A stretch of DNA of 64,000 nucleotides from Rhodospirillaceae bacterium (GTDB lineage Bacteria; Pseudomonadota; Alphaproteobacteria; Dongiales; Dongiaceae): contig SSEL01000005.1 of the NCBI GenBank assembly GCA_008012315.1, positions 22,671 through 86,670 of the forward strand, read 5' to 3'. Position numbers and translations under genes: made by a program. This document shows, piece after piece, positions 53,643 through 61,703 of the stretch. Numbering within the stretch: the first letter of the stretch is position 1; the number at the start of each line of letters is the position of its first letter. The notes beneath the pieces are model-generated. The model made no database searches. It was not told the origin of the DNA and saw only the letters and a program-made list of their open reading frames with translations.

Positions 53643-54341
53643 TCAGTTGTGGCCGATGGCGATTTGTTTGTTGACGGACTTGCCAATGGCGGCGACCAGC
53701 GGCGGGATCATGCGGTCGGCAGCCTTGTCCGGAGTGAGATCGGATGTGCCGCGATCGATCGAGCCACGCCATAGATAAAGACCGGTTTTGCGATCATAGA
53801 CCGACAGGCTGATGCGAAACGTGTTGGGCGTCGTATCGGGCGCCGGCTTTTTCAGCAGGCTGCGTTTCGTGCTGGAAAAAACATTGTGCTCATAGGTGAA
53901 GCCAGTCTCGCCGTCACCGCGGAACTCCTCGATCGTCGCTTCCTTCGAGGTGCCGCGCACGAGATCGGTGCCGACCAGCATCACCAGGGATGCATTTTGA
54001 TCGACGCGGTAGCCGGCCTTGACCAGTTCCGCATTGACGCTGTCCACGGCCGCGCCTTCCAGTGTCGACCTGGCTGAATCGGTCGGATCTTGGACGATCG
54101 TATCGAAAGCGGTTCCGGCGGGAATAGGCTGATAGGCCGTGGCGCTCAAGTTACCGGTGCCAAGAGGAGTAGCCGGGGCGGCCTGCGTCTGGCTTTGCGC
54201 ATCGGCCGGTCGGGTAGGATCAAGTCCGGCGAAGGTGCCCATGGCGACTGCGGCAGACCAGACGGCCAAGCCCAGCCCGGCAGCAGCCGTTTCCAGGGTC
54301 AGTGCACTTAAACCCTGTCTCTGCCTTATGAATTTCGGCAT
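53643..54341 (-). CDS. Hypothetical exported protein
   Basis: A 232-residue protein with an N-terminal hydrophobic segment (TAAAGLGLAVWSAAVAMG), probably a signal peptide or anchor after a basic n-region. This is followed by a Thr/Ala/Gln-rich linker and a domain with AFDTIVQDP, VNAELVKAGYRVDQNASLVMLVG, and a C-terminal IGKSVNKQI. The pattern resembles DUF4136-like lipoprotein domains (a VNAELVKAGY helix, FRISLSVYDRKTGLYLWRGSI strand pair) but no lipobox Cys is visible. I prefer the second ATG (54341) because of its distance from AAAAGGG. Function unknown. Confidence 0.65.
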   Translation of the reverse strand: MPKFIRQRQGLSALTLETAAAGLGLAVWSAAVAMGTFAGLDPTRPADAQSQTQAAPATPLGTGNLSATAYQPIPAGTAFDTIVQDPTDSARSTLEGAAVDSVNAELVKAGYRVDQNASLVMLVGTDLVRGTSKEATIEEFRGDGETGFTYEHNVFSSTKRSLLKKPAPDTTPNTFRISLSVYDRKTGLYLWRGSIDRGTSDLTPDKAADRMIPPLVAAIGKSVNKQIAIGHN

Positions 54342-54539
54342 TTCAACCATCCCTTTTCCATTCGACCCGCAGACTCCCCGATAACGCCGATGAATCGAAT
54401 TCCATGACGATATAACATCTGCGGGCTATAATCGTTGCCATGTGAAGCATACCCACAGGCCTGGATTGTCGCGACTCTTTTCGCAGCTTGCGTGAGGTTT
54501 CGCACGGAGAGGCTGTATCACCGGAACGGGGAGAGGGGA

Positions 54540-55340
54540 ATGTCACTTGCGCGTCAAATGTCATCGGAAGACACGCTGCTGCTCAACCGATCGCATCTTC
54601 CATTCACCTTGGATCAGGGCATTGCTCACCGCGCCAAAATCGGCCTCATCGTGCTGGCGACGGACAACACACTGGAATATGAATTTCGCCGCATTTTCAC
54701 CTTGGACGGCGTCGCGCTGTATCAGAGCCGTATTCCCAGCCCCATCTCGATCAATCCGGCATCGTTGAAGGAAATGGAGACGGGCATTTCCGCGGCCACC
54801 GCCGTGATCCTGCCCGGCATCGATCTCGACGTGGTCGCCTATGCCTGCACCTCGGGCGCCGTGGTGATCGGCGAAGACAATGTTTTTTCGCGCATCAGGG
54901 AGGTGCGGCCGCGCATTGCCTGCTCCACGCCGATCACCGCCGCCATCGCCGGATTGAAGGTCTTGCGGGCAAAGCGCATCGCCCTGCTGACACCCTATAT
55001 CGATTCCGTCAATCAGATGCTGCGCGCCCATATCGAAGCGCGTGGCATTGCCGTGCCTGTCATCGGCTCGTTCAATCATGAGAATGACAACGAAGTCGCG
55101 CGGATCAGCCTGGACTCGCTCCGCGCCGCGATTTTGGAACTGGGACGGCATCCGGAGGTCGATGCGGTTTTCGTCTCTTGCACCAGCCTGCGCCTGGCGG
55201 AGATTGCGGCGGGTCTGGAAAGCGAATTGGGCAAGCCGGTGACGTCATCCAATCATGCTTTGGCCTGGCATTGCCTGCGGCTTGCCGGTATCGCCGATCC
55301 ATTGCCGCAATGGGGCCGCTTGTTCGCCATGAGGCTTTGA
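54540..55340 (+). CDS. Asp/Glu racemase superfamily protein (maleate isomerase / arylmalonate decarboxylase-like)
   Basis: A 266-residue member of the Asp/Glu racemase superfamily. Cys103 (VAYACTSGAVVIGE) and Cys214 (VFVSCTSLRLAE) are the paired catalytic cysteines, as in maleate isomerase. The arrangement ...SCTSLR...LGKPVTSSNHALAWHCLRLAG is typical of the maleate isomerase/arylmalonate decarboxylase branch. The substrate is unknown. GGGGAGAGGGG precedes the ATG; the longer reading frame to 54435 is rejected. It converges on the D-amino acid dehydrogenase-like gene with five bases between stop codons. Confidence 0.83.
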   Translation: MSLARQMSSEDTLLLNRSHLPFTLDQGIAHRAKIGLIVLATDNTLEYEFRRIFTLDGVALYQSRIPSPISINPASLKEMETGISAATAVILPGIDLDVVAYACTSGAVVIGEDNVFSRIREVRPRIACSTPITAAIAGLKVLRAKRIALLTPYIDSVNQMLRAHIEARGIAVPVIGSFNHENDNEVARISLDSLRAAILELGRHPEVDAVFVSCTSLRLAEIAAGLESELGKPVTSSNHALAWHCLRLAGIADPLPQWGRLFAMRL

Positions 55341-55345
55341 AACGG

Positions 55346-56596
55346 CTAATAGCGGTCCGGTCGAAGACCGGCGGGATCGATGGCCGGCTTCCGGTTCGCC
55401 ATGAGGTCGCTCAGGATATGGCTGGAACCGCAGGCCATGGTCCATCCCATATGTCCATGTCCGGTATTGAGCCACAAATTATGAATTGCGGACCGGCCGA
55501 TGATCGGCGGTCCGTCCGGCGTCATGGGGCGAAGGCAGGCCCAGTAGTCCGGCTGATCATAGCTGCCGCCTTGCGGAAAGAGCTCGCGGGCGACCTTCAG
55601 CATATGCGTGAAATGATGTGCTTCGAATTCCGTATCATAGCCGCAAAAATCGGCGGTGCCGGTCAGCCGCAGCCGGTCGCCGAGCCGTGAAAAGGCGACC
55701 AGATTCTGTTCATCGACCCCGCCGATCGTCGGCGCCGCCGCAGGATCGCGCAACGGCACGGTGACGGAATAGCCCTTGACCGGATAGACCGGCAGCTTGA
55801 GGCCAAGCGGCCGCACGAGCTGCGGGCTGTAGCTGCCGAAAGCGAGGACATAGGCATCGCCTTTCAGCCCGCCAAGTTGGGAATGAACGCCGGTAACGCC
55901 ATCGCCATCGCCGGCAATCCGGTCGATCCGTTCATTGAAGCGGAAGGTGACGCCGAGGCCGCGACAGATATTGGCCAGAGCTTCGGTGAATTTCCGTGCG
56001 TCGCCGCTTTCATCGCTTTCGACATATATCGCGCCGACCAGCTTCTCCTTGCTCGATGCCAAAGCCGGCTCCAGCGCAATGACTTCTTCCATGCCGATCG
56101 TGCGAAGCTTGATGCCTTCGTCATGCATCATGGCGAAATTGGCCTGGGCGGCCTGCATCTGATTCTTGTCGCGGTGCAGGTAAAGGGCGCCCTTGGAAGT
56201 GCGATCCCAGGCGATGCCGGTGTCGCGCGTGACACGATCCGTTTCCTGCTGGCTATGCAGGCAGAGGTGAAGCTTAATCAACGTGTTCCGGCGATTGCGT
56301 TCGCTGGTGCAATTGGCGAGAAATTGCCATGTCCAGATCCACATGCGTGGATCGAGCTTCAGGCGGTAGCGTAGCGAGGTATCGTTCCGCCAAAGCGATT
56401 GCAGCAGGATCATCGGCGCGCGTGGACTGGCCCAGGCCGATGCATGGCCGGGCGTCAGCAGGCCGGCATTGGCGAAACTTGTTTCCTGGGCAACATCGGC
56501 GCGCCGATCGACCACCGTAACCTGATGGCCTTCCCGTGCAAGGTAATAGGCCGTGGTTACCCCCATCAAGCCGGCCCCCATGACGATCACATGCAT
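55346..56596 (-). CDS. dadA: D-amino acid dehydrogenase (DadA-like)
   Basis: FAD-dependent oxidative deamination of D-amino acids to 2-oxoacids, feeding electrons to the respiratory chain. The N-terminal dinucleotide loop MGAGLMGVTTAYYLAREGHQV, the DadA-like QETSFANAGLLTPGHASAWASP (residues 37-58, abbreviated) and the C-terminal GPPIIGRSAIHNLWLNTGHGHMGWTMACGSS (abbreviated) are typical. Length 416 residues. No alanine racemase gene (dadX) is adjacent; instead it converges with an Asp/Glu-racemase-family gene. Confidence 0.88.
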   Translation of the reverse strand: MHVIVMGAGLMGVTTAYYLAREGHQVTVVDRRADVAQETSFANAGLLTPGHASAWASPRAPMILLQSLWRNDTSLRYRLKLDPRMWIWTWQFLANCTSERNRRNTLIKLHLCLHSQQETDRVTRDTGIAWDRTSKGALYLHRDKNQMQAAQANFAMMHDEGIKLRTIGMEEVIALEPALASSKEKLVGAIYVESDESGDARKFTEALANICRGLGVTFRFNERIDRIAGDGDGVTGVHSQLGGLKGDAYVLAFGSYSPQLVRPLGLKLPVYPVKGYSVTVPLRDPAAAPTIGGVDEQNLVAFSRLGDRLRLTGTADFCGYDTEFEAHHFTHMLKVARELFPQGGSYDQPDYWACLRPMTPDGPPIIGRSAIHNLWLNTGHGHMGWTMACGSSHILSDLMANRKPAIDPAGLRPDRY

Positions 56597-56688
56597 GTCA
56601 TCGCGTCCCGCTGTTCAAGAGGCAGCAAGCTTGCCATAATTCACCCGGGTGTGACATGACGGAAATCACGGAGCGGAAAGGGCGTGAG

Positions 56689-57399
56689 ATGCAAAAACGG
56701 CAGGCCTTGATCGGTTGGCGTGCGGTCAGCCGGTGGACAGCTAATCGCAAGGACCGGGTTGCCCGAACGGTGACGCCGGCTGCTGCGGTGGTGTGTCTGG
56801 CAATCGGTTTGCAGGCGATCGGCTCGGTTGCCTGGGCGGGCCCACAGCAACTCGCGCAATCGACGATCACCTCGACACCGCTCTCGCCGACCACCCCGGG
56901 GACCACGCCTGCACCGGCACCCGCGCCCCAGCCGGTCCCCCCGCTGCCGACACCTGCGCCTGCCCCGGCTCCCGCAACCACGACCCCGACAACGACCACG
57001 TTGCCAGCAACCGGTTCCGCCTTGAGTGTGACGGAACTGCGGGAATGCCTTTGCATGGATCAGCAGATGTCGAATATGCGGGGCGATCTTTCGATCCGCC
57101 AGGATCTGCTGAACGAGCGCCAGCAGGAGCTGGCGAATATCGATCAACAGGTGAAGTCGCAGGCGACGTCGCTGGCGCCGGGAGATGCGGTCGGCCATCG
57201 GGTCCTGGAAGACTTGCTGGCGCAGCAGCAGGCCATCCGTAACTCGATACAAAGTTCACTGCGCCCGGCTTACAACAATCTGGTCAATCAGCTGAACGCG
57301 ACGGTCGCGCAATATAATGGCCAATGCGTGAACCGGCCGCGCTACGCCGCCGACGTCAATGCGGCGCAGCAGAACCTGCAGTGTCCGAAGGGCTACTAG
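56689..57399 (+). CDS. Secreted hypothetical protein with Pro/Ala/Thr-rich linker
   Basis: About 236 residues. A long basic n-region (MQKRQALIGWRAVSRWTANRKDRVAR) precedes a hydrophobic signal segment (AAAVVCLAIGLQAIGSVAWA). After it comes a 45-residue linker of Thr, Pro and Ala, then a helical domain with LRECLCMDQQMSNMRGDL and conserved cysteines (ECLC, QCVN, LQCP), probably disulfide-bonded in the periplasm. The stop codon TAG coincides with the first bases of a dispersed repeat. An ATG at 56656 is an alternative start. The function is unknown. Confidence 0.65.
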   Translation: MQKRQALIGWRAVSRWTANRKDRVARTVTPAAAVVCLAIGLQAIGSVAWAGPQQLAQSTITSTPLSPTTPGTTPAPAPAPQPVPPLPTPAPAPAPATTTPTTTTLPATGSALSVTELRECLCMDQQMSNMRGDLSIRQDLLNERQQELANIDQQVKSQATSLAPGDAVGHRVLEDLLAQQQAIRNSIQSSLRPAYNNLVNQLNATVAQYNGQCVNRPRYAADVNAAQQNLQCPKGY

Positions 57400-57451
57400 A
57401 GGGCGATCGTCCTCTATCTTATTGATGAGAGCCGGATCGATCCGGCTCTAG
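57397..57451. repeat. Dispersed palindromic repeat, short copy
   Basis: A 55-base element starting TAGAGGGCGATCGTC and ending GGCTCTAG. It shares blocks CTCTATCTTAT.GATGAGAG and GATCCGGCTCTAG with the copy at 50486 but lacks its middle. It contains a perfect 22-base palindrome at 57428-57449 (left arm AGAGCCGGATC). Its first three bases are the stop codon of the upstream gene. Confidence 0.65.
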
Positions 57452-57486
57452 CCAGCGCGAATCGGTGCGTGCGCGGACGATACTCG

Positions 57487-58014
57487 TCAGCGCACTTCCT
57501 GCCAGTGGCATTTGAGTTGCAACTGGCCGGCCGTATTGGCAATGGCCGCCATGCAGCTTGCAGCCTTGTCCGGCGGCACGGAAAGTGCCATGCGCAGGAC
57601 GAAGCGGGCGCCGCTGGCTGAGGGAACGCTTTCCGAATTCAGCCGAACGATATTGGTGTCGAATTGCGGGAGAGCTTCGCTGAGCCGCGCGATCAGGCCG
57701 GGATTGTCATCGCCGACGATTTCCACACGATGGGTAATCTGTGCGTTCTCGTCATGACTTTCCCGATATTGAAACGGCTGTACCGTCAGCTTGGCATCGG
57801 CCAGGAGCGACAGGTCCTTCAGATCCGCTTCGATATCGGCAAGCGAGATACCTTCCGGCAAGCGCGCGACCAGCGTGAACTCGGCGCCGCCGCCGAGAAC
57901 CGCGAAAGTGGTGTCGGCGAGATTGACGCCGAGATCGAACAGGCGGCCGGTGACATCGGCGATCAAGCCGGCATGATCGGCGCAGATAATGGAAATCAGC
58001 GCGGTCTTGGCCAT
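57487..58014 (-). CDS. ACT-domain protein, GcvR-like
   Basis: A 175-residue protein made of two ACT domains (residues 1-75 and 90-170): ALISIICADHAGLIADVTGRLFDLGVNLAD and ITHRVEIVGDDNPGLIARLSEALPQFDTNIV (each abbreviated). This is the architecture of GcvR, a regulator that senses glycine in E. coli by binding GcvA. No gcvA or glycine-cleavage gene is in the window, so the amino-acid ligand and partner are unknown. Confidence 0.83.
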   Translation of the reverse strand: MAKTALISIICADHAGLIADVTGRLFDLGVNLADTTFAVLGGGAEFTLVARLPEGISLADIEADLKDLSLLADAKLTVQPFQYRESHDENAQITHRVEIVGDDNPGLIARLSEALPQFDTNIVRLNSESVPSASGARFVLRMALSVPPDKAASCMAAIANTAGQLQLKCHWQEVR

Positions 58015-58056
58015 GATCTTTTCCTCCGACCGATAAGGCTGTGAAGCAAGGGAAGC

Positions 58057-58163
58057 TCTAGCCTAGAACATTTCAGCGTTTCCTTGAATCGCGGAAATGC
58101 TCTATCTCTGTTTTATCTCGCATTTTCTTCACGCGGTGCCCACGTCGCTCGGAAATGCTCTAG
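58057..58163. repeat. Dispersed repeat with TCTAG/TAGAGCATTTCC ends
   Basis: A region of about 107 bases between the ACT gene and the FAD oxidoreductase gene. The left half contains CTAGAACATTTCAGCGTTTCC and GGAAATGCTCTA; the right end is GGAAATGCTCTAG, so GGAAATGCTCTA occurs twice. The right end supplies the TAG stop codon of the minus-strand gene (58160-58162). Confidence 0.6.
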
Positions 58164-59335
58164 ACGACGTTTGCCTCCTGGATCAACTGGCCATTCAGCA
58201 GCCGGTCATAGCCGAGGCGGCTAAGATCGAGGGTCTGATAGCTGCCGAAGGCGACCAGCTCGCTCAGGGCCCGGCCGATGGCAGGGGATTGCTGCAGGCC
58301 GTGGCCGGAAAAGCCGCTGGCGATGATCATGTTGTCGATCTGCGGCGCGCGGCCGATGATGACGTTCTGGTCCATCGTGTTGTAATCGTAGTGGCCTGCC
58401 CAGGCGCGGACCAGTTTGATGGCTTCGAAGGCGGGGACGCGATTGGCCAGGGTCGGCCAGATCAGGTCCTCGTACAGGCGATAGTCGAGTTCGAAATCGG
58501 TGCTGTCGGGATCGTCGTCTTCCGCCGGTGAAACGCCGCTGATGAAATTGGCGCCTTCCGGCCGGAACCAGACGCCATTGGGGTCGATCGTCAGCGGGAC
58601 GCGGTCGATCTCGTCCCGGCAATCGAAGACATAGATATAGCGCTTGCGCGGCCGCACGGGGAGGTCGATGCCGGCAAGGCCGGCGATATGGGCTGCCTGG
58701 ATGCCGGCGCAGGTCAGCACCGTGCCGCAGGAGATGGTCGAGCCCGACTGCAGCCTTACGCCCGTGACCTGCCGGCCGCTGCGATCGAGGCCGACGACTT
58801 CGTCCTTGAGATAGGTGACGCCGAGCGACCGTGCCTTCCGGCGGAAGGCTTGCAGCAGGCTATAGGGATCGAGCCAGCCTTCGTTGACCGGACCGAAGGA
58901 GCCGGCGGCAAGATCGCTGGTGTTCAGCCAGGGGAATTTCTGCTGCAGCTGTGCCGGGTCGAGCAGCTCGGTGGCGGCGCCCAACTGGCGCTGCAATTGC
59001 TGATTGGCGGTGAGCACCGTCTTGCCGGCTTCGGTGGCTAGGAAGAGATAGCCGTTTTCGTGGAATTGCAGGTCCGGTGCCTCGCCATCGACGGCAAGGT
59101 GCTCGCTCGCCGCCTTGATGAAGGCAGCGCCGAATTGGGAGATCAGGATATTTTCCGGCGTGGAATATTGCTGCCGGATGCCGCCGGCGGAGCGCGGCGT
59201 TGCCGCCTCGTTATAGGTCGGGTCCTTTTCGATCACGGTAATCGAGCCCTGGAAGCCGGGTTGGCTGGCCAGAAAATAAGCGGCTGAACTGCCGATCACG
59301 CCGCCGCCGACAATAACCACATCGCTTTGCTGCAT
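58160..59335 (-). CDS. FAD-dependent oxidoreductase, DAO family (FOXRED1-like)
   Basis: A 391-residue flavoprotein. The N-terminal GGGVIGSSAAYFLA loop is standard. The segment SAGGIRQQYSTPENILISQFGAAF is close to the equivalent region (GGI.QQFS.PENI.LS) of FOXRED1, a mitochondrial complex I assembly factor, and its bacterial relatives. The C-terminal FSGHGLQQSPAIGRALSEL is the usual FAD/substrate cap. I chose the Met at 59335 (MQQSDVVIVGGG) over a frame that would add 48 low-quality residues. The substrate is unknown; sarcosine- or amino-acid oxidation is typical of the family. The stop codon lies in a repeat. Confidence 0.82.
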   Translation of the reverse strand: MQQSDVVIVGGGVIGSSAAYFLASQPGFQGSITVIEKDPTYNEAATPRSAGGIRQQYSTPENILISQFGAAFIKAASEHLAVDGEAPDLQFHENGYLFLATEAGKTVLTANQQLQRQLGAATELLDPAQLQQKFPWLNTSDLAAGSFGPVNEGWLDPYSLLQAFRRKARSLGVTYLKDEVVGLDRSGRQVTGVRLQSGSTISCGTVLTCAGIQAAHIAGLAGIDLPVRPRKRYIYVFDCRDEIDRVPLTIDPNGVWFRPEGANFISGVSPAEDDDPDSTDFELDYRLYEDLIWPTLANRVPAFEAIKLVRAWAGHYDYNTMDQNVIIGRAPQIDNMIIASGFSGHGLQQSPAIGRALSELVAFGSYQTLDLSRLGYDRLLNGQLIQEANVV

Positions 59336-59567
59336 TTGTCCTATCCGAAAATCAGCCAGAGGCACCTTTTCGGCCGGCTGATGCCGGCCATTCCCTGGCG
59401 GCAGTTTTACCTGGATAATGGGGCTGCGGTCCAATGAATCGCAGGCACGTGGCCGTGCCGCCGCTGCATAACCCCCCATCTGGTGCAGCGTCGTCTTTCC
59501 CGGCAGGGTGCCTGCCGTTGAGGCCGGTCATTTGGCAAGGATGGGGAAGCGTTAAGAGGATTTGAAT

Positions 59568-60086
59568 ATGAGCCGCGCATTCGTCAAGGAATCCGATGAT
59601 CCGTCAGTCGAGGTGCCGGAACGCCAGCAGAGCCCGCATCCGAATTACGTGACACCACGCGGTCTTGCGGCTTTGCAGCGGCAATTGGCGGAATTGGAAG
59701 GAAGCCTTGCTGCGATGGGCATGCCGAATAGCGGCGCAGTGAAAGACGGCGAATTGGTCGACCGTCAGGCGCGCGCAATCGTCGAACGTGATCTTCGGTA
59801 TGTGCGGGAAAGATTGCGGCGGGCCATTCCGATCGATCCGGCCACACAGCCACAAGACAAGGTCGCTTTCGGCGCACTGGTCGAAACGCTGGATGACGCG
59901 GATCAACAGCGGCGTTTCGAGATTGTCGGCGAGGACGAGGCTGATCCTGCCATTGGGCGATTGTCATGGGTATCGCCGCTGGCTTTGGCGCTTACCGACG
60001 CGGCGGTCGGCGATGTCGTGACCTGGAAACGACCTGCCGGCGATCTCGATCTGGAGATCACCGGCATCACTTATCCGCATTCGTAG
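59568..60086 (+). CDS. GreA/GreB-like transcription elongation factor
   Basis: A 172-residue Gre-family protein. The N-terminal part (residues 25-85) has the pattern of the Gre coiled coil (LAALQRQLAELEGSL ... AIVERDLRYVRERLRRA), and the C-terminal part is the FKBP-like Gre domain with VAFGALVETLDDADQQRRFEIVGEDEAD and the ending GDVVTWKRPAGDLDLEITGITYP (abbreviated). The N-terminus has an extra 25 residues and the coiled coil is divergent, so it may be a GreB-like paralogue or Rnk-like anti-polymerase factor, not housekeeping GreA. The TTG two codons before the ATG is rejected. Confidence 0.8.
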   Translation: MSRAFVKESDDPSVEVPERQQSPHPNYVTPRGLAALQRQLAELEGSLAAMGMPNSGAVKDGELVDRQARAIVERDLRYVRERLRRAIPIDPATQPQDKVAFGALVETLDDADQQRRFEIVGEDEADPAIGRLSWVSPLALALTDAAVGDVVTWKRPAGDLDLEITGITYPHS

Positions 60087-60130
60087 TCGCGTCACAATAG
60101 ACGCATGAGCATCGACATTCGTTTACAGCA

Positions 60131-60826
60131 TCAATGGCCGCGCGACTGCTGCTGATTGAGCACGACATGCAGCTCTTTCATCAGCCCGGTAATGCGTTCG
60201 GCGGATTCACCGGTCAAGGTCGCCAGCGATTTGATTTCCTGTGCGACCACCGCAAAGCCCAGTCCCTGCTCGCCGGCCCGTGCAGCTTCGATGCGCGCGT
60301 TCAGCGCCAGCATTTTCAGGGCACGCAAGACATCAAGGATCGTCGTCGTATCTTTGACGATGGAGTTGCTGATGACGGAGATCCGGTCAAGCATGGCCTG
60401 GACTTCGGTTTCCAAGCGCTTCCGGTCGGTGACATTGGTGATGGCGCCTTCCAGGAACTGCAGGTCGTCATTGGGGCCGAAGACGCCGGCCCCGGTTTCA
60501 TGAATCCAGATATCCTGACCGTCACGGCCGACCAGACGGTAATCGAGATCCCATTGGCTGCGCGTTTCCAGCGCCTGCCCAACGGCAGCATCGACCTTGC
60601 TGGTATCGTCGGGATGGCAGATCGACGTAAAGGTACGCACCTGATTGTTCAGGAAATCGCTGGCCGGGTAGCCGGTCATCGGCATAACGGAATCTGAGAT
60701 GAACAGCATCGTATAGGCGCTGTCATTGCGGCATCGATAGAGACAGCCATTCATGCGGCTGCTGATCGATAGCATCGCTTCTAGGCGCGGATCCACACCA
60801 TAGGTGTCCAACATACCGGAATCCAA
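60131..60826 (-). CDS. Minimal soluble PAS-chemoreceptor (PAS + MCP tip)
   Basis: A 231-residue protein with no membrane segment. A PAS domain covers about residues 28-132 ([55 protein letters not shown]). It is followed by only about 90 residues of MCP cytoplasmic domain with the conserved hairpin tip [29 protein letters not shown] (abbreviated). Canonical receptors have arms several times longer and methylation helices; those are missing. It may sense a small molecule or light/redox state via PAS and signal to CheA/CheW or another output. No che gene is nearby. Confidence 0.82.
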   Translation of the reverse strand: MDSGMLDTYGVDPRLEAMLSISSRMNGCLYRCRNDSAYTMLFISDSVMPMTGYPASDFLNNQVRTFTSICHPDDTSKVDAAVGQALETRSQWDLDYRLVGRDGQDIWIHETGAGVFGPNDDLQFLEGAITNVTDRKRLETEVQAMLDRISVISNSIVKDTTTILDVLRALKMLALNARIEAARAGEQGLGFAVVAQEIKSLATLTGESAERITGLMKELHVVLNQQQSRGH

Positions 60827-61042
60827 AGCAAATCCTCCCCTCGGCTTGGTTCCAAACTTCCATTCGGACCGTCATTGCCATTTTTGTGCACTGCTCGGAT
60901 GGTGTAAAAAAATCGGCGAAAAAGGTTAAGTATCAGTGAAATTCGTCCGATTACCCGCCAGAAGGTTCGATCATTCAGGGGCTGAATCGATGGTTTTTTA
61001 CGCGACGGGATTGGCGGGGGCCTACTTATTGCCGACTTCCGT

Positions 61043-61519
61043 TTATTTCAGTGATGCATAACCGCCGCGGAAATAGAGCAGGGGATTGCCTTCCGCTTGC
61101 GCTGAGAAGCGCAGGACTTCACCGATGAAAATCCGGTGATCGCCGCCATCATGAATGGCGTAGGTCCGGCAATCGAAATTAGCCAGGCAATTGGTGAGGA
61201 TGGGACTGCCGGTTTCCCATTGCTCGAAATCGATGCTCGACCATTTATCGCCCATGGCCCGCGCGAAATTGCGCGACATGTCGCTTTGGGTGTCATCCAG
61301 CACATTGATCGCGAAACCGCCGGCTTCCTCGAAAGCGACGAGGCTCAAGGCGCGCCTGTCCAAGCTGAACAGAACCAGCGGCGGTTCAAGGGAAACGGAG
61401 TTGAAGGAGTTTGCCGTGATGCCCAGCAATTCGCCGTTCTTGGCCAGCGCCGTCACAACGGTGATGCCGGTCGCGAAATGTCCCAGAGCGGCGCGAAATT
61501 CCCGCTGATCGATCGGCAT
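61043..61519 (-). CDS. Flavin reductase domain protein (FMN-binding)
   Basis: A 158-residue split-barrel flavin reductase. Typical are FRAALGHFATGITVVTA (residues 8-24), GITANSFNSVSLEPPLVLFSLDR, FAINVLDDTQ and the final GNPLLYFRGGYASL. Such proteins supply reduced FMN/FAD to two-component monooxygenases; no oxygenase partner is adjacent, so its partner is unknown. The preceding 216 bases (60827-61042) hold no gene. Confidence 0.88.
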   Translation of the reverse strand: MPIDQREFRAALGHFATGITVVTALAKNGELLGITANSFNSVSLEPPLVLFSLDRRALSLVAFEEAGGFAINVLDDTQSDMSRNFARAMGDKWSSIDFEQWETGSPILTNCLANFDCRTYAIHDGGDHRIFIGEVLRFSAQAEGNPLLYFRGGYASLK

Positions 61520-61643
61520 TCATCATCCTCGTTACGCAATACGTCGCCTTATCCTGCATAAGCGGCGTGGATTGGCAATATCAGCGCATCGATTGCAAAA
61601 CAAGCGCACAGGTAAAATAGAGGCAGCAAAAGGGGCAGGCAAA

Positions 61644-61677
61644 ACAAAAGCCGCGGTGATGACACCGCGGCTTTTGT
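61644..61677 (-). terminator. Strong bidirectional hairpin terminator after csp
   Basis: A perfect 15-bp stem (left arm ACAAAAGCCGCGGTG, loop ATGA) with A-rich and T-rich flanks on both sides. It terminates the cold-shock gene on the minus strand and would also block plus-strand read-through. Confidence 0.9.
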
Positions 61678-61703
61678 CCCGTCGCTGACGCGACGGTTAT
61701 GCT

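Noticed and set aside
54435..54539. 35-residue N-terminal extension of the Asp/Glu-racemase-family gene
   Set aside because: The strong ribosome-binding site and family homology start at 54540.
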